Origin: an uncultured Isosphaeraceae bacterium
Lineage (GTDB): Bacteria > Planctomycetota > Planctomycetia > Isosphaerales > Isosphaeraceae
Direction: 5' to 3'
Length of the DNA stretch: 64,000 nt
NCBI GenBank assembly: GCA_945957605.1
Contig: CAMFLR010000020.1
Location: 62,001-126,000, forward strand
Shown: piece after piece, positions 36,990 to 45,600 of the stretch
Numbering within the stretch: the first letter of the stretch is position 1
Layout: each line of letters starts with the position of its first letter
Translations under genes and position numbers: made by a program
The notes under the pieces: model-generated
What the model saw: only the letters and a program-made list of their open reading frames with translations
The model's database searches: none
Told to the model about the DNA's origin: nothing

Positions 36990-37210
36990 CAACTCGCATA
37001 GAGAAGAGTCACGATGCGGGTCGGCGAAAACTGCGTGTTTTTTGCCGGATTTGCGACGATCAACGTGGCTCGGGCCGGTTGGTTTACCGTCACCAAGGGC
37101 TCGCAATGGTGACGCCGTCGGTAATTAAGATGCCGAGTTCAAGCTTACCTTCACACTTCAACGCAGCAAGCAAGTCGCTCGGCAAGGCGTAAACGTCGCC
37201 AAAGCTCGCA
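36990..37210 (-). pseudogene. Relic of an IS5-type transposase
   Basis: The minus strand encodes LPSDLLAALKCEGKLELGIL then TDGVTI in one frame (about 37185 to 37105), and after a shift GDGKPTGPSHVDRRKSGKKH in another (about 37095 to 37025). These correspond to HADLLAA-KQEGKLDLDTVI, DGVTV and GGGEATGPSPVDRPRPGTKH of the element at 19094. Amino acid divergence is large, so it comes from a related but distinct and older element. No terminal repeats were found. Confidence 0.65.
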
Positions 37211-37307
37211 ATGGGGTTCCTGTATTCGCAACAAACATTCAGGGATCGGTATCTTCGTGCAAACATTACGGGCACCACTGAAAGCGAAGATCCCCGGAAG
37301 TCAAGCC

Positions 37308-37336
37308 TTGACCTCCGGACGTCACGACGTCATGAT
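37308..37336 (+). promoter_or_regulatory. Candidate promoter of the GntR operon
   Basis: TTGACC (37308-37313) and CATGAT (37331-37336) are separated by exactly 17 bases. The spacer contains GACGTC twice (CGGACGTCACGACGTC), a likely regulator site. The predicted start of transcription falls at about the ATG at 37343, which would make the message leaderless; no ribosome-binding site is visible. Confidence 0.4.
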
Positions 37337-37342
37337 GTCGCT

Positions 37343-38128
37343 ATGAGCTTACCGCCTAAAAACGCCATTCCGCTCTATTTTCAGGTCCAGCAGGCCCTCG
37401 CATCGTCGATCACCACCGGGAAGCTTCCCGCAGGCAGCCAACTCCCATCGGAGGAGGAGCTGATACTCCAATACGGAGTGAGCCGGACCACGGTGCGTAA
37501 GGCCATCCAGGAACTGGAACGGCTGGAGGTCGTCGAGATCCGACGAGGAAAGGGAACCTTCGTCAGGGAGGCTAAGCTCATCCAGGAGTTGACCGCCCTC
37601 ACTGGCTTCGTGGAGGACATGGTAGAGATCGGCTTGAAGCCATCGGCAAGAGTACTGAGCACACAGACGCTTCCCGCAACGGAAGAGGTCGCCCGGCAGC
37701 TCCGTTTGCCGATCGGCACGGAGGTCATGCAGATCAAGCGGGTCAGGCTAGCCGACGATTCTCCGGTCTCACTGGATGAGACGTATCTCCCTCTCTCCCT
37801 AGGGTCGAAGGTCGTAGAGGATGATTTGGAGGTCTATCCAATCTTCTCACTCCTAGAGGGAAAGTATGATACACCGCTCCTGGAAGCCGACTACCGAATA
37901 GAAGCTGTCTCAGCAACGGCATTCGTCGCCGAGGCACTCGGAGTCGAGGAGAAGTCGCCAATTCTCCTGATCGAGCGGGTGACCTACTCGCTCGACCAGA
38001 AGCCTGTGGACTTCGAGAAGCTGTTTTACCGGGGCGACAAGCTCAAACTCACCACGCGCTTGCGCCGACGCCCGGCTCCCTTCCGTTTAGACGCATTGCC
38101 TGAGATCTCGCCGAAGAAGGCACCATGA
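37343..38128 (+). CDS. GntR-family (HutC/UTRA) transcriptional regulator
   Basis: 261 residues from the ATG at 37343, matching the usual length. The winged helix at residues about 8-75 contains LPSEEELILQYGVSRTTVRK. The UTRA effector domain (about 90-245) begins FVEDMVEIGLKPSARVL and ends with LLIERVTYSLDQKPVDF. Its stop overlaps the TauE/SafE start (ATGA), so it very probably controls its own operon in response to the solute exported by the downstream permease. Confidence 0.9.
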   Translation: MSLPPKNAIPLYFQVQQALASSITTGKLPAGSQLPSEEELILQYGVSRTTVRKAIQELERLEVVEIRRGKGTFVREAKLIQELTALTGFVEDMVEIGLKPSARVLSTQTLPATEEVARQLRLPIGTEVMQIKRVRLADDSPVSLDETYLPLSLGSKVVEDDLEVYPIFSLLEGKYDTPLLEADYRIEAVSATAFVAEALGVEEKSPILLIERVTYSLDQKPVDFEKLFYRGDKLKLTTRLRRRPAPFRLDALPEISPKKAP

Positions 38129-38973
38129 CCATCGGTAGCCCAGGCTATTCTCTGCTCGTCGGGCTCGCCTCGCTGGCAGCCGGTTTGTTCGGCGGAATGC
38201 TCGGCATGGCTGCGGGCATCTTTATTGTTCCCGCCCTGACTTTGGGCTTCGGACTGGACATGCGCCACGCCGTTGGCGCGAGCCTTGTCTCAGTCATCGC
38301 GTGCTCCTGCGGGAGCGCGGCGAGCGCCATGGAGAACCGCCTCACGAACGTCCGGCTCGCCGTTCTGCTGGAAGTCGGCACGACGCTCGGGGCGCTGAGT
38401 GGCGTGGTCCTAGCGGGCATTTTCCCCGAGTCGGTGCTTTACCTGCTTTTTGCTTTGATCCTGGTAATTTCGGCCTTGCAGATGCTCCGCCGCCGAAACG
38501 ACTCCGGAGGTGCGCCATCGGACCCGTGGGCGATCCGACTGCGGTTGAACTCCAGCTATCCCGACCCGGTAACACGGCAAGAGATTTCCTATAGCGTGAG
38601 CCGGGTCTGGATGGGGTTGCTCCTGATGTACGGCGCGGGGGCTGTGTCTTCTCTGCTTGGGATCGGTAGCGGCGTGCTGAAAGTGCCCGCGATGGACTCG
38701 GCGTTGCGACTGCCGATCAAGGTATCCTCGGCGACTTCAAACTTCATGATCGGCGTCACCGGCGCAGCCAGCGCAGGTCTCTACTACGCACGTGGTGATG
38801 TTCAATTCGACGTCGCGGCTCCCGTTGCACTGGGCTCCATTCTCGGCGCGTATCTGGGCGCGAAGATCCTCATGCGGATCTCGAATGACCGGCTGCGTAT
38901 CCTATTCATCGGCGTACTCCTAGTCCTGGCGGTCAAAATGGCTTTCACTGCAATCCGCGGGACACACGTATGA
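38125..38973 (+). CDS. TauE/SafE-family sulfite/organic anion exporter
   Basis: 282 residues, about eight membrane helices, with the family glycine-rich start GLFGGMLGMAAGIFIVPAL and a second repeat GAVSSLLGIGSGVLKVPAMD. Overlaps both neighbours by four bases (ATGA), forming a tightly coupled three-gene operon with a GntR regulator and a DUF1634 protein. Members export sulfite, sulfonates or related anions; the exact substrate is unknown. Confidence 0.92.
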   Translation: MTIGSPGYSLLVGLASLAAGLFGGMLGMAAGIFIVPALTLGFGLDMRHAVGASLVSVIACSCGSAASAMENRLTNVRLAVLLEVGTTLGALSGVVLAGIFPESVLYLLFALILVISALQMLRRRNDSGGAPSDPWAIRLRLNSSYPDPVTRQEISYSVSRVWMGLLLMYGAGAVSSLLGIGSGVLKVPAMDSALRLPIKVSSATSNFMIGVTGAASAGLYYARGDVQFDVAAPVALGSILGAYLGAKILMRISNDRLRILFIGVLLVLAVKMAFTAIRGTHV

Positions 38974-39278
38974 CGGACGACGTCCGGCTAAGGCGCATGG
39001 AGGTCATCTTGGCTGGGCTCCTGCGCTACGGAGCTCTGGTCGCCTGCGGTTGGATGATCATCGGGATGAGCATGGAGTATGGAGATTTTCTGAACTCCGG
39101 GCTTGCGAAGCGCTGCACTGAGATTGGAATCGTGCTGCTGATCGCACTTCCGATGCTACGCGTCGCATTGACAGCCGCGGTTTTCCTATTTGAGAGGGAC
39201 TATCTCTTCGCCGCGATCTCTGGGACTGTCCTGGCGATCATCGTGCTCGGGCTACTGCTGGGGACTGGATTCCACTAG
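38970..39278 (+). CDS. DUF1634 membrane protein
   Basis: 102 residues with three predicted membrane helices (about 14-32, 47-70, 78-100). DUF1634 genes are regularly found next to TauE/SafE genes, and this one overlaps the exporter gene by four bases. It is presumably an accessory subunit or modulator of the exporter. Confidence 0.85.
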   Translation: MTDDVRLRRMEVILAGLLRYGALVACGWMIIGMSMEYGDFLNSGLAKRCTEIGIVLLIALPMLRVALTAAVFLFERDYLFAAISGTVLAIIVLGLLLGTGFH

Positions 39279-39415
39279 AGTCTCCGCATTCGTCTTTCGG
39301 CTCTCGCAAAACCCCGAGCGACCAACCACCTCACGTTCCAGCCAGAAGATCGAAACTGCAAACGAATCAAGGGCAGATCGAGGCGTTCGCAGTCACTACC
39401 GCCGCGCAGCGAATG

Positions 39416-40087
39416 TCACTTGCGAAACGAGACCTCCATACCGATGGTCTCGGGCACTATTTCACATGACGCGAAGGGCGTCTGCGATGCCATGCGATGG
39501 AAATCATCGGGTAGATAGGCTCGCTTGAGTAGGGAGTGTTTGAAGATCCACTGCGTCAGCACGGAGTTGATCTGGCCCAGATGCATCCCATCGACCTCGG
39601 CGCGAATGTCGGCGGCCGAGGCATCTTTCCGTAGATCGGAGATCACCGCCCTCCCGCCTGGCTTCAACACGCGATGCATCTCCTTGAGCGCACCGACCGG
39701 GTCCGAAAAGTTCTTGAAGGCCGCTCGACAGTAGATGAAATCAAACGTGTCGTTTTCAAACGGCATCGCCGCGGCGTCACCTTGCCGGAACTCGATGTCG
39801 ACGCCCGCTCGCTTCGCATTCGCCGTGGCGATCTCGACGAATGAGTGGCTAATGTCCAGACCGACGATACGGAACGCCCCCAACTCGGCCAGCGCGACAG
39901 CGAAGTAGCCCGGTCCGGGGGCGACCTCTAGAACATGAGCGCCGGCTTGCAGCGAGGCAGATGCTTCGCGGGCCGCGCGTTGAAACTGATCAAGCATTTT
40001 CCCCGTATTTCGTGCGTACCACCGCGCGATCCTGCCTTCCATGCCCAGACCTTTGAACGCCTTCTTCTTGTTCGCTGTCATGGCCAT
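39416..40087 (-). CDS. SAM-dependent methyltransferase (class I)
   Basis: 223 residues from the ATG at 40087, which has GGAGGAAG about 5 bases upstream; an ATG at 40156 is not supported. Motif I is seen in VLEVAPGPGYFAVALAELG, motif II in GLDISHSFVEIA, motif III in GDAAAMPFENDTFDFIYC, and a post-motif VLKPGGRAVISDLR, as in the UbiE/Methyltransf_11 group. It is divergent from a MarR regulator whose operator lies between them, so the methyltransferase is a likely MarR target. The acceptor substrate is unknown. Confidence 0.9.
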   Translation of the reverse strand: MAMTANKKKAFKGLGMEGRIARWYARNTGKMLDQFQRAAREASASLQAGAHVLEVAPGPGYFAVALAELGAFRIVGLDISHSFVEIATANAKRAGVDIEFRQGDAAAMPFENDTFDFIYCRAAFKNFSDPVGALKEMHRVLKPGGRAVISDLRKDASAADIRAEVDGMHLGQINSVLTQWIFKHSLLKRAYLPDDFHRMASQTPFASCEIVPETIGMEVSFRK

Positions 40088-40164
40088 AATCACTTCCTCC
40101 GTGCAACCGCGGGATTGGCGTCGGTCATCCCTAGAGTTAGGATAGGAAAAGCTCAAAGACTAAC

Positions 40165-40183
40165 TATCTCAATGTTTGAGATA
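40165..40183. promoter_or_regulatory. Palindromic operator between methyltransferase and MarR gene
   Basis: TATCTCAATGTTTGAGATA is a perfect inverted repeat with 8-base arms and a 3-base centre. Size and position between divergent genes match MarR-family operators. Confidence 0.7.
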
Positions 40184-40210
40184 CTCATGATTTAAGAGAA
40201 TTGGCCGGTC

Positions 40211-40744
40211 ATGTCAAGTGAGATGGGCGAAAAGAACGATCCTCTGCACGAACTCCAGCTTGTGGGCCGGAGGCTCAGTACGGCGACCATCATGTTTCAC
40301 CAGGCGGTGGCCGACAGCCTGGGCTTAAATTTGACGGACCACAAGTGCGTGGACTTGTTGCTACTGAACGGGCCTCTCACCGCGGGGGAACTGGCCCAGA
40401 AGACCGCGCTCACGACCGGCGCAATTACCGTCGCCGTCGACCGGTTGGAGCGGGCTGGCTTCGTGAAGCGAGAAGACGACCCGAACGACAGAAGGCGAGT
40501 GGTCGTTCAGGTCATTCCCGCGCGGCTTGGTGTGATGTCGAAACTGTTTGAGACGTTCGGATTAAGGTTGAACGAGATCGCATCCAGTTACACTTCGCAA
40601 GAACTTGAGCTTATCATCGGCTTTCTCATCCGGAACTGCGATGCGCTTCAGGAATCGACCTCAAAACTCCGAGAGACTGCCGCAATCGAAAAGCGGCAGA
40701 CGCGAGGCACGAAGGGCGACGGAAGCAAGAAGAAGAAGGGTTGA
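40211..40744 (+). CDS. MarR-family transcriptional regulator
   Basis: 177 residues. The winged helix occupies about 35-100, with LTDHKCVDLLLLNGPLTAGE, LAQKTALTTGAITVAVDRLE and the wing FVKREDDPNDRRRVVVQV, typical of MarR dimers. The C-terminus ends in a Lys-rich tail. The palindrome at 40165-40183 upstream is the probable binding site, giving joint control of itself and the divergent methyltransferase. The inducer is unknown. Confidence 0.9.
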   Translation: MSSEMGEKNDPLHELQLVGRRLSTATIMFHQAVADSLGLNLTDHKCVDLLLLNGPLTAGELAQKTALTTGAITVAVDRLERAGFVKREDDPNDRRRVVVQVIPARLGVMSKLFETFGLRLNEIASSYTSQELELIIGFLIRNCDALQESTSKLRETAAIEKRQTRGTKGDGSKKKKG

Positions 40745-40801
40745 TATATATCGATTAATGTTGATTTATTAAAAAGTGACAAGTATAGAAAACTGTGCTC
40801 A

Positions 40802-41407
40802 TTAGTCTGGGTGCCTCGACGCCCCCCGGATAACCTGTTCGACCAGCTCCTCGCCGAACTGGCAGGTCAAAGGAGATGATCGCAGCAGGAAGCGGTAATA
40901 AATTGCGCCGAAGATCGCGTCGTTGATGAGTTCGGGGTCTGCATCGGGACGCAGCTCTCCGGAACTCTTTCCGCGTTCGATATCGGCGATCGACGCGCCG
41001 CGGCGGGGACTGATCCACTTATTGAAAAACTCTTGAATGACGGCCGGCTCGCTTTGGCCCTCGGCAATCACGCCCGCGACGATCTTGCCGAACGGCCCGT
41101 TGAACGCGTCGATCAGCCTACGAACACGAAAAAGTAGCGATTCGGTCGCTCCCAAATCCGTCGGCCTGTCCAGGTCGAGGGCCATCCGCTCGCACAGCAT
41201 GGCGAGCACAAGCGTCGCTTTCGTTGGCCACCACTTGTAAAGGGTTGGCTTGCCGACCCTCGCCACCTTGGCGACTTCCTCCATGGTCAGGTCGCGGACG
41301 GATTTCTCCTGAAGCAACGTGTAAACAGCATCCATGATCGCGTCGTGTGACGCCGCTTTTTTCCTCAATTGACGCCCGTTGGTTTCGCGGCCCTGTGGAC
41401 TACTCAT
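40802..41407 (-). CDS. TetR-family transcriptional regulator
   Basis: 201 residues. The N-terminal helix-turn-helix is typical: MDAVYTLLQEKSVRDLTMEE and VAKVARVGKPTLYKWWPTKA. The C-terminal ligand-binding region fits the family but does not show which compound binds. It is divergent from the isochorismatase/GMC/pirin/esterase operon, and a palindrome (41477-41489) sits at the expected start of that transcript, so it should repress the operon. Confidence 0.92.
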   Translation of the reverse strand: MSSPQGRETNGRQLRKKAASHDAIMDAVYTLLQEKSVRDLTMEEVAKVARVGKPTLYKWWPTKATLVLAMLCERMALDLDRPTDLGATESLLFRVRRLIDAFNGPFGKIVAGVIAEGQSEPAVIQEFFNKWISPRRGASIADIERGKSSGELRPDADPELINDAIFGAIYYRFLLRSSPLTCQFGEELVEQVIRGASRHPD

Positions 41408-41445
41408 GTCTTAAGCATAGCCAATTCGAGGACTTCGGGAAATCG

Positions 41446-41475
41446 ATTGACGCCAATGGCTCTCGGCAATAAAGT
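41446..41475 (+). promoter_or_regulatory. Candidate promoter of the isochorismatase operon
   Basis: TTGACG (41446-41451) is followed after 18 bases by TAAAGT (41470-41475). The palindrome begins two bases downstream, so a bound repressor would block initiation. Confidence 0.35.
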
Positions 41476-41476
41476 A

Positions 41477-41489
41477 GAACGAAACGTTC
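41477..41489. promoter_or_regulatory. Palindromic TetR-type operator
   Basis: GAACGAAACGTTC is a perfect inverted repeat (GAACG, AAA, CGTTC) in the divergent region between the TetR gene and its operon. The form resembles operators of AcrR/TetR-type repressors. Confidence 0.6.
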
Positions 41490-41512
41490 CGTAAAGTTTT
41501 GGGAGCCTAGCC

Positions 41513-42136
41513 ATGACCGGGCAGATTCGACCCTACGAGCCCCTCACCGCCGAGAACGCCGCGCTCATCCTCGTCGATCATCAGGTTGGCCTGCTTACCG
41601 GAGTCCGCGACTACTCGACCGGCGAACTCAAGCACAACGTCGTGGCGCTCGCGAAGGCGGCGAAGGCTCTGAAGCTGCCAATCGTCGTAACCACGACGGC
41701 TCGCGATAGCATGTGGGGGCCGACGTTTCCCGAACTCGTCGGAGCATTGCCTGACGTCGACATCATCGACCGCACGACAGTCAACGCATTCGACGACGAG
41801 CGTGTCGCAAGCGCCATCCTGGGGACCGGCCGCAAAAAGCTGATCTTCGCTGGAATCTCCCTTGAGGTGTGCGCAGCCTTCCCGGCCATGACGGCGGTGA
41901 CGAAAGGGCTCGATGCCTACGTCGCAGTCGATGCCTCGGGCACCTTCAGCGAGACAAAGCACCAAGTCGGATTGCTGCGAATGTTGCAGGCCGGCGTGAT
42001 CCTCTCCGACTACGCGACGCTGATGGTTGAGATCCTCAAGGACAACGCTCGTCCCGAAGCCGGCGCGGTCTATGGGGCGATCGACATGCCCTGGGCCGCT
42101 CTTGTGGGACAGATCGCCAAGGCTTACGACAAGTAA
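41513..42136 (+). CDS. Isochorismatase-family cysteine hydrolase (YcaC-like)
   Basis: 207 residues. The catalytic Asp is in ALILVDHQVGLL and the nucleophilic Cys in IFAGISLEVCAAF. Families of this type hydrolyse amides or vinyl ethers. It is first in an operon with a GMC oxidoreductase, a pirin-like protein and an esterase under a TetR repressor, suggesting catabolism or detoxification of a small organic compound. Confidence 0.9.
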   Translation: MTGQIRPYEPLTAENAALILVDHQVGLLTGVRDYSTGELKHNVVALAKAAKALKLPIVVTTTARDSMWGPTFPELVGALPDVDIIDRTTVNAFDDERVASAILGTGRKKLIFAGISLEVCAAFPAMTAVTKGLDAYVAVDASGTFSETKHQVGLLRMLQAGVILSDYATLMVEILKDNARPEAGAVYGAIDMPWAALVGQIAKAYDK

Positions 42137-42161
42137 ATCCTCTTGACGTTGTCGAGGCATT

Positions 42162-43673
42162 ATGAGCCAGACGGAATCGTTCGACGTCCTGATTGTCGGC
42201 GGCGGGTCCGCGGGAGCTGTCCTCGCGAATCGCCTCAGCGCCGATGGCTCGCGGCGCGTGTTGCTCCTGGAGGCAGGGACCGCCTACGCACCGAATCTGT
42301 ATCCGCCCGACCTGGCGAATGCCGACATTGCCGGTGGTCCCGATGGGCATGACTGGGGCTACATCGCTTCGACCGGTATCGGCAATCGCTCGATCCGAGC
42401 GGTCCGCGGTAAAGCGCTCGGTGGGTCTTCCGCGATCAACGCCGCCGTCGCGATTCGAGCGCGAGCGGCTGATTTCGCGAAATGGTCTCGTCTGGGTATC
42501 ACAGGATGGTCCTTCGACGACGTGCTCGAGTCGTATAAGGCGATCGAGAACACGCCCGACGGCGATGATCGCTATCGCGGCCGCTCTGGACCGCTGCCAA
42601 TCCGTACGCGACGCCCCGACGAATTGACGCCATCAATCAACGCCTGGATCGACGCCGCCGCCTACCAGGGATTCGCTCGGCTCGCCGACTTTAACGGCGC
42701 CGATCAGGCCGGCGTTTCTCCCTACCCACTTAACGTCATCTCAGGTCGTCGCATCAACACAGGAATTGCATTTCTCGGTGACGGCGTTCGCTCGCGAGCA
42801 AATTTCACGATCAAGGACGGCATCGAAATCGACCGCGTTCTTTTCGAGGAACATCGAGCAATCGGCGTTATTGATGTCGCCGGAACGGAATATCGCGCGC
42901 CGCTGATTATCCTGTCTGCTGGAGCTTTTGGAAGCCCGGCCATTCTCATGCGATCGGGTGTGGGACCGGCCAATCATCTCCGCGAGCTCGGCATTCACGT
43001 GGTTGCCGATTTGCCGGTCGGTCAGGGATTGCAGGAACATCCATTCTATTACAATATCTACGCGCTCAGGCCCGAAGCCAACGGCATGCATCCGGCGGCG
43101 GGAGCAATTCTGTGGGCTGCCTCGTCGGAAGCCGAACCTGGCGACCTCGATCTGCACATCTCAGCCACGCATCTGTTCGATCCCAGACAGAGCTCGACAG
43201 GCGGTGCGATCGTGCTGGCCGTCTCGATGACGCAACCAGAATCGAGGGGGTATGTCAAACTGACAAACCGCGATCCTCGGGTCGCCCCCTCAATCTTCTA
43301 CAACTTCCTCGCAACAGGCCGCGACATGCGCCGAATGCTGGAGGGAGTCAAAATATCAAGAAGGATCGGTCGCGACACCGCCTTCTCAAAAGTTGTCGCC
43401 TTCGAAATGGCGCCCGGATACTCCGTCGCCGACGACGATTTGGAACAAATCGTCGTCGAAAACCTGGACGCCTATCATCACCCCACGTCAACAGCGCGAA
43501 TGGGACAGGCTGGAACGAGCGTTGTGGATCACTTCGGACGCGTTCATGGAGTCGCCGGTTTGATGGTGGTGGACGCGTCGATCATGCCACTCGTTCCAAG
43601 CGCGCCGCCGAACATCACAGTGATGATGATGGCCGAACATATTGCGCGTCATTACCTCTTTACGGGAAAGTAG
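42162..43673 (+). CDS. GMC-family FAD-dependent oxidoreductase
   Basis: 503 residues. The dinucleotide-binding start FDVLIVGGGSAGAVLANRL and the EAG Glu are present, the GMC signature 1 as RGKALGGSSAINAAVAIRA, and signature 2 around APLIILSAGAFGSPAILMRS. The C-terminal active-site region shows AYHHPTSTARMG and DASIMPLVPSAPPNI. Members oxidise alcohols such as choline or glucose, passing electrons to FAD. It lies 25 bases after the isochorismatase gene. Confidence 0.92.
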   Translation: MSQTESFDVLIVGGGSAGAVLANRLSADGSRRVLLLEAGTAYAPNLYPPDLANADIAGGPDGHDWGYIASTGIGNRSIRAVRGKALGGSSAINAAVAIRARAADFAKWSRLGITGWSFDDVLESYKAIENTPDGDDRYRGRSGPLPIRTRRPDELTPSINAWIDAAAYQGFARLADFNGADQAGVSPYPLNVISGRRINTGIAFLGDGVRSRANFTIKDGIEIDRVLFEEHRAIGVIDVAGTEYRAPLIILSAGAFGSPAILMRSGVGPANHLRELGIHVVADLPVGQGLQEHPFYYNIYALRPEANGMHPAAGAILWAASSEAEPGDLDLHISATHLFDPRQSSTGGAIVLAVSMTQPESRGYVKLTNRDPRVAPSIFYNFLATGRDMRRMLEGVKISRRIGRDTAFSKVVAFEMAPGYSVADDDLEQIVVENLDAYHHPTSTARMGQAGTSVVDHFGRVHGVAGLMVVDASIMPLVPSAPPNITVMMMAEHIARHYLFTGK

Positions 43674-43707
43674 CCCCCATCAGTCTAACGAATTGGGAAA
43701 GCGATAT

Positions 43708-44583
43708 ATGATTGATCAAAAAGGGAAAGGGGAATCGTCGCCTTCCGGACGAATTGGACTGGCCATCAGCGGATCTTCCCACGTCATCGGTGAAGGGTTC
43801 TCGGCAAAGCGACTCTCGGAAGAAATGTTTGACGGTCGCATGGACCCATTATTGATGGTCGACCACTTCGTGATGACCGCACCAACGTTCGCTCCGCACC
43901 TTCACGCCGGAATTTCGGCCGTCACCGCGATGTTCGAGGATTCAAGCGGTACTTTCATCAACCGCGACACTCTCGGGAACTCGGTCGAACTCATGCCGGG
44001 CGATCTCTACTGGCTCGCTGCTGCCCGTGGTGCCGCGCATCAGGAGGAACCGACTGCAGGGTCGAGAACTCATGCGTTGCAGATGTTCGTCAATCTCCCT
44101 GCGCGACTGAAAAAAGAACCCGCCCGCGTGTTCCATGTCAAAGCCGGCGACATCCCTCTGATCGAGCGACAAGGTTACCGGGTGCGAGTTGTACTAGGGC
44201 AAAGCGGCGAAACCATTGGCGCCGATGGCCCGCCTGAAGAGATGACGATGCTAGATGGTTTCCTGGAAGCGGATGGCCAGTTCTCTCATGCTCTACCCGC
44301 GGACTGGCAGGCCTGGATTTACTCCGTCGACGGCGATTTGACCATTCGCGTCAACGACGAGGAGAGCATTCTTCTATCAGGCCGCGCCACCACAATCAGT
44401 GCTGGCCCTGAAACGGACATTGTCATCCAGGCTGATGCTGCTGCACATTTCGTGATCGTGGCGGGAACGGCCATTCGAGAATCGTTCGTCAAAGCCGGCC
44501 CGCTGGTGATGTCTTCCATGGAGGATGTTCGACAAACGCGTGCCGACTATGAGGCAGGGCGATTTGGTCGGATCCCAGAATGA
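43708..44583 (+). CDS. Pirin-family cupin protein (quercetin 2,3-dioxygenase-like)
   Basis: 291 residues from the ATG at 43708. The first cupin has the metal-binding PHLHAGIS pair and the HQE of GAAHQEEP, so the H-x-H and H-x-E ligands of pirins are both intact; PGDLYWLAAARG is the family motif between them. Pirins are iron proteins, some acting as dioxygenases. The position in the TetR-controlled operon (34 bases after the GMC gene) supports a redox or ring-cleavage step. The actual reaction is unproven. Confidence 0.88.
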   Translation: MIDQKGKGESSPSGRIGLAISGSSHVIGEGFSAKRLSEEMFDGRMDPLLMVDHFVMTAPTFAPHLHAGISAVTAMFEDSSGTFINRDTLGNSVELMPGDLYWLAAARGAAHQEEPTAGSRTHALQMFVNLPARLKKEPARVFHVKAGDIPLIERQGYRVRVVLGQSGETIGADGPPEEMTMLDGFLEADGQFSHALPADWQAWIYSVDGDLTIRVNDEESILLSGRATTISAGPETDIVIQADAAAHFVIVAGTAIRESFVKAGPLVMSSMEDVRQTRADYEAGRFGRIPE

Positions 44584-44664
44584 GACTTGATTCATTGATA
44601 GACAGTTTGTCGCCAACCTGAAGCTGGGAAAGCACGATGGCGAAATCAAGCCTTGGAGCAACCC

Positions 44665-45600
44665 ATGTCAATTGCGGATGGTAACACCGGATCAAAGGCC
44701 ACGACCATAACCATTGGTCTTTCCGACAACGAACGCGAGAAGGAGCTCGCCCTACGTGAACGATTCGCCAACTTCTGGTCTTCCGCGACCGGTGAGCCCC
44801 GCGCGATTTACGACACCTTCATCGCAAGCTGCCCAATAGCACAGGGCATCGCGCTCGAAGCGGTCGACGAGGACGAGGTGCGCGGCTGGTGGGTTCGTCC
44901 GTCGACTGCGAATCCCGGAGAGGCAATTCTCTTTCTGCATGGCGGCGGCTATGTCCAAGGCTCCGCGACGGCCTATCGCGGTTTCGCAAGCCAGCTTGTC
45001 GCCCTCGCGGGCATTCCTGCACTCGTCATTGATTACCCATTGGCGCCAGAGTCACCGTGGCCGGCTGCGCCCGAGGCGGCCTTATCCGCATGGCGATGGT
45101 TGGTGTCTGGAGGATTCGAGCGAATCGCAATCATTGGAGATTCCGCTGGCGGCGGGCTCACGCTTGTCACACTCCTTGGATTGAAAGAACAACGCCACGG
45201 CCCCAAGCCAATCGCAGGCGTAGTCTTTTCTCCCTGGACCGACCTTTCCTTGACCGGTGCATCGATGACGGACCCGTCTGTGAACGACCCGCTTCTCGGC
45301 CACGAATACATGCGCGAATGCGCCAGCAAGTTTCTCGGTTCGACGAACGCAAGAGTGCCTACGGTCTCGCCGTTGTTCGGCGACTTGCAAGATCTGCCGC
45401 CTCTACTAATTCAGGTCGGAACCGACGAGCTGCTGCTCGAAGACTCAAGACGAATGGCAGAGCGAGCTGCGGCGGCCGGAGTTTCCGTTCAACTTGAAAT
45501 CTGGGAAGGCATGCACCATGTTTTCCAACTTGATGTCGACCATCTCAATAGTAGCCGTGTAGCGCTCTATCATGCCGCCCAGTTCATTCGCAATGCCTAG
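44665..45600 (+). CDS. Alpha/beta hydrolase of the hormone-sensitive lipase family
   Basis: 311 residues from the ATG at 44665, with GGAGC about 6 bases upstream. The oxyanion motif HGGGYVQGS, the nucleophile elbow GDSAGGGLT, the catalytic Asp in GTDELLLED and the His in GMHHVF are all present. It should be an esterase acting on short acyl esters. It is the last gene of the TetR-controlled operon. Confidence 0.92.
   Translation: MSIADGNTGSKATTITIGLSDNEREKELALRERFANFWSSATGEPRAIYDTFIASCPIAQGIALEAVDEDEVRGWWVRPSTANPGEAILFLHGGGYVQGSATAYRGFASQLVALAGIPALVIDYPLAPESPWPAAPEAALSAWRWLVSGGFERIAIIGDSAGGGLTLVTLLGLKEQRHGPKPIAGVVFSPWTDLSLTGASMTDPSVNDPLLGHEYMRECASKFLGSTNARVPTVSPLFGDLQDLPPLLIQVGTDELLLEDSRRMAERAAAAGVSVQLEIWEGMHHVFQLDVDHLNSSRVALYHAAQFIRNA

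Larger units (their letters stand above)
36839..37342. other. Intergenic region with a transposase relic and the GntR promoter
   Basis: No intact gene. It holds an old IS5-type transposase fragment on the minus strand (36990-37210) and, at its right end, the promoter of the GntR gene. The rest shows no features. Confidence 0.6.
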
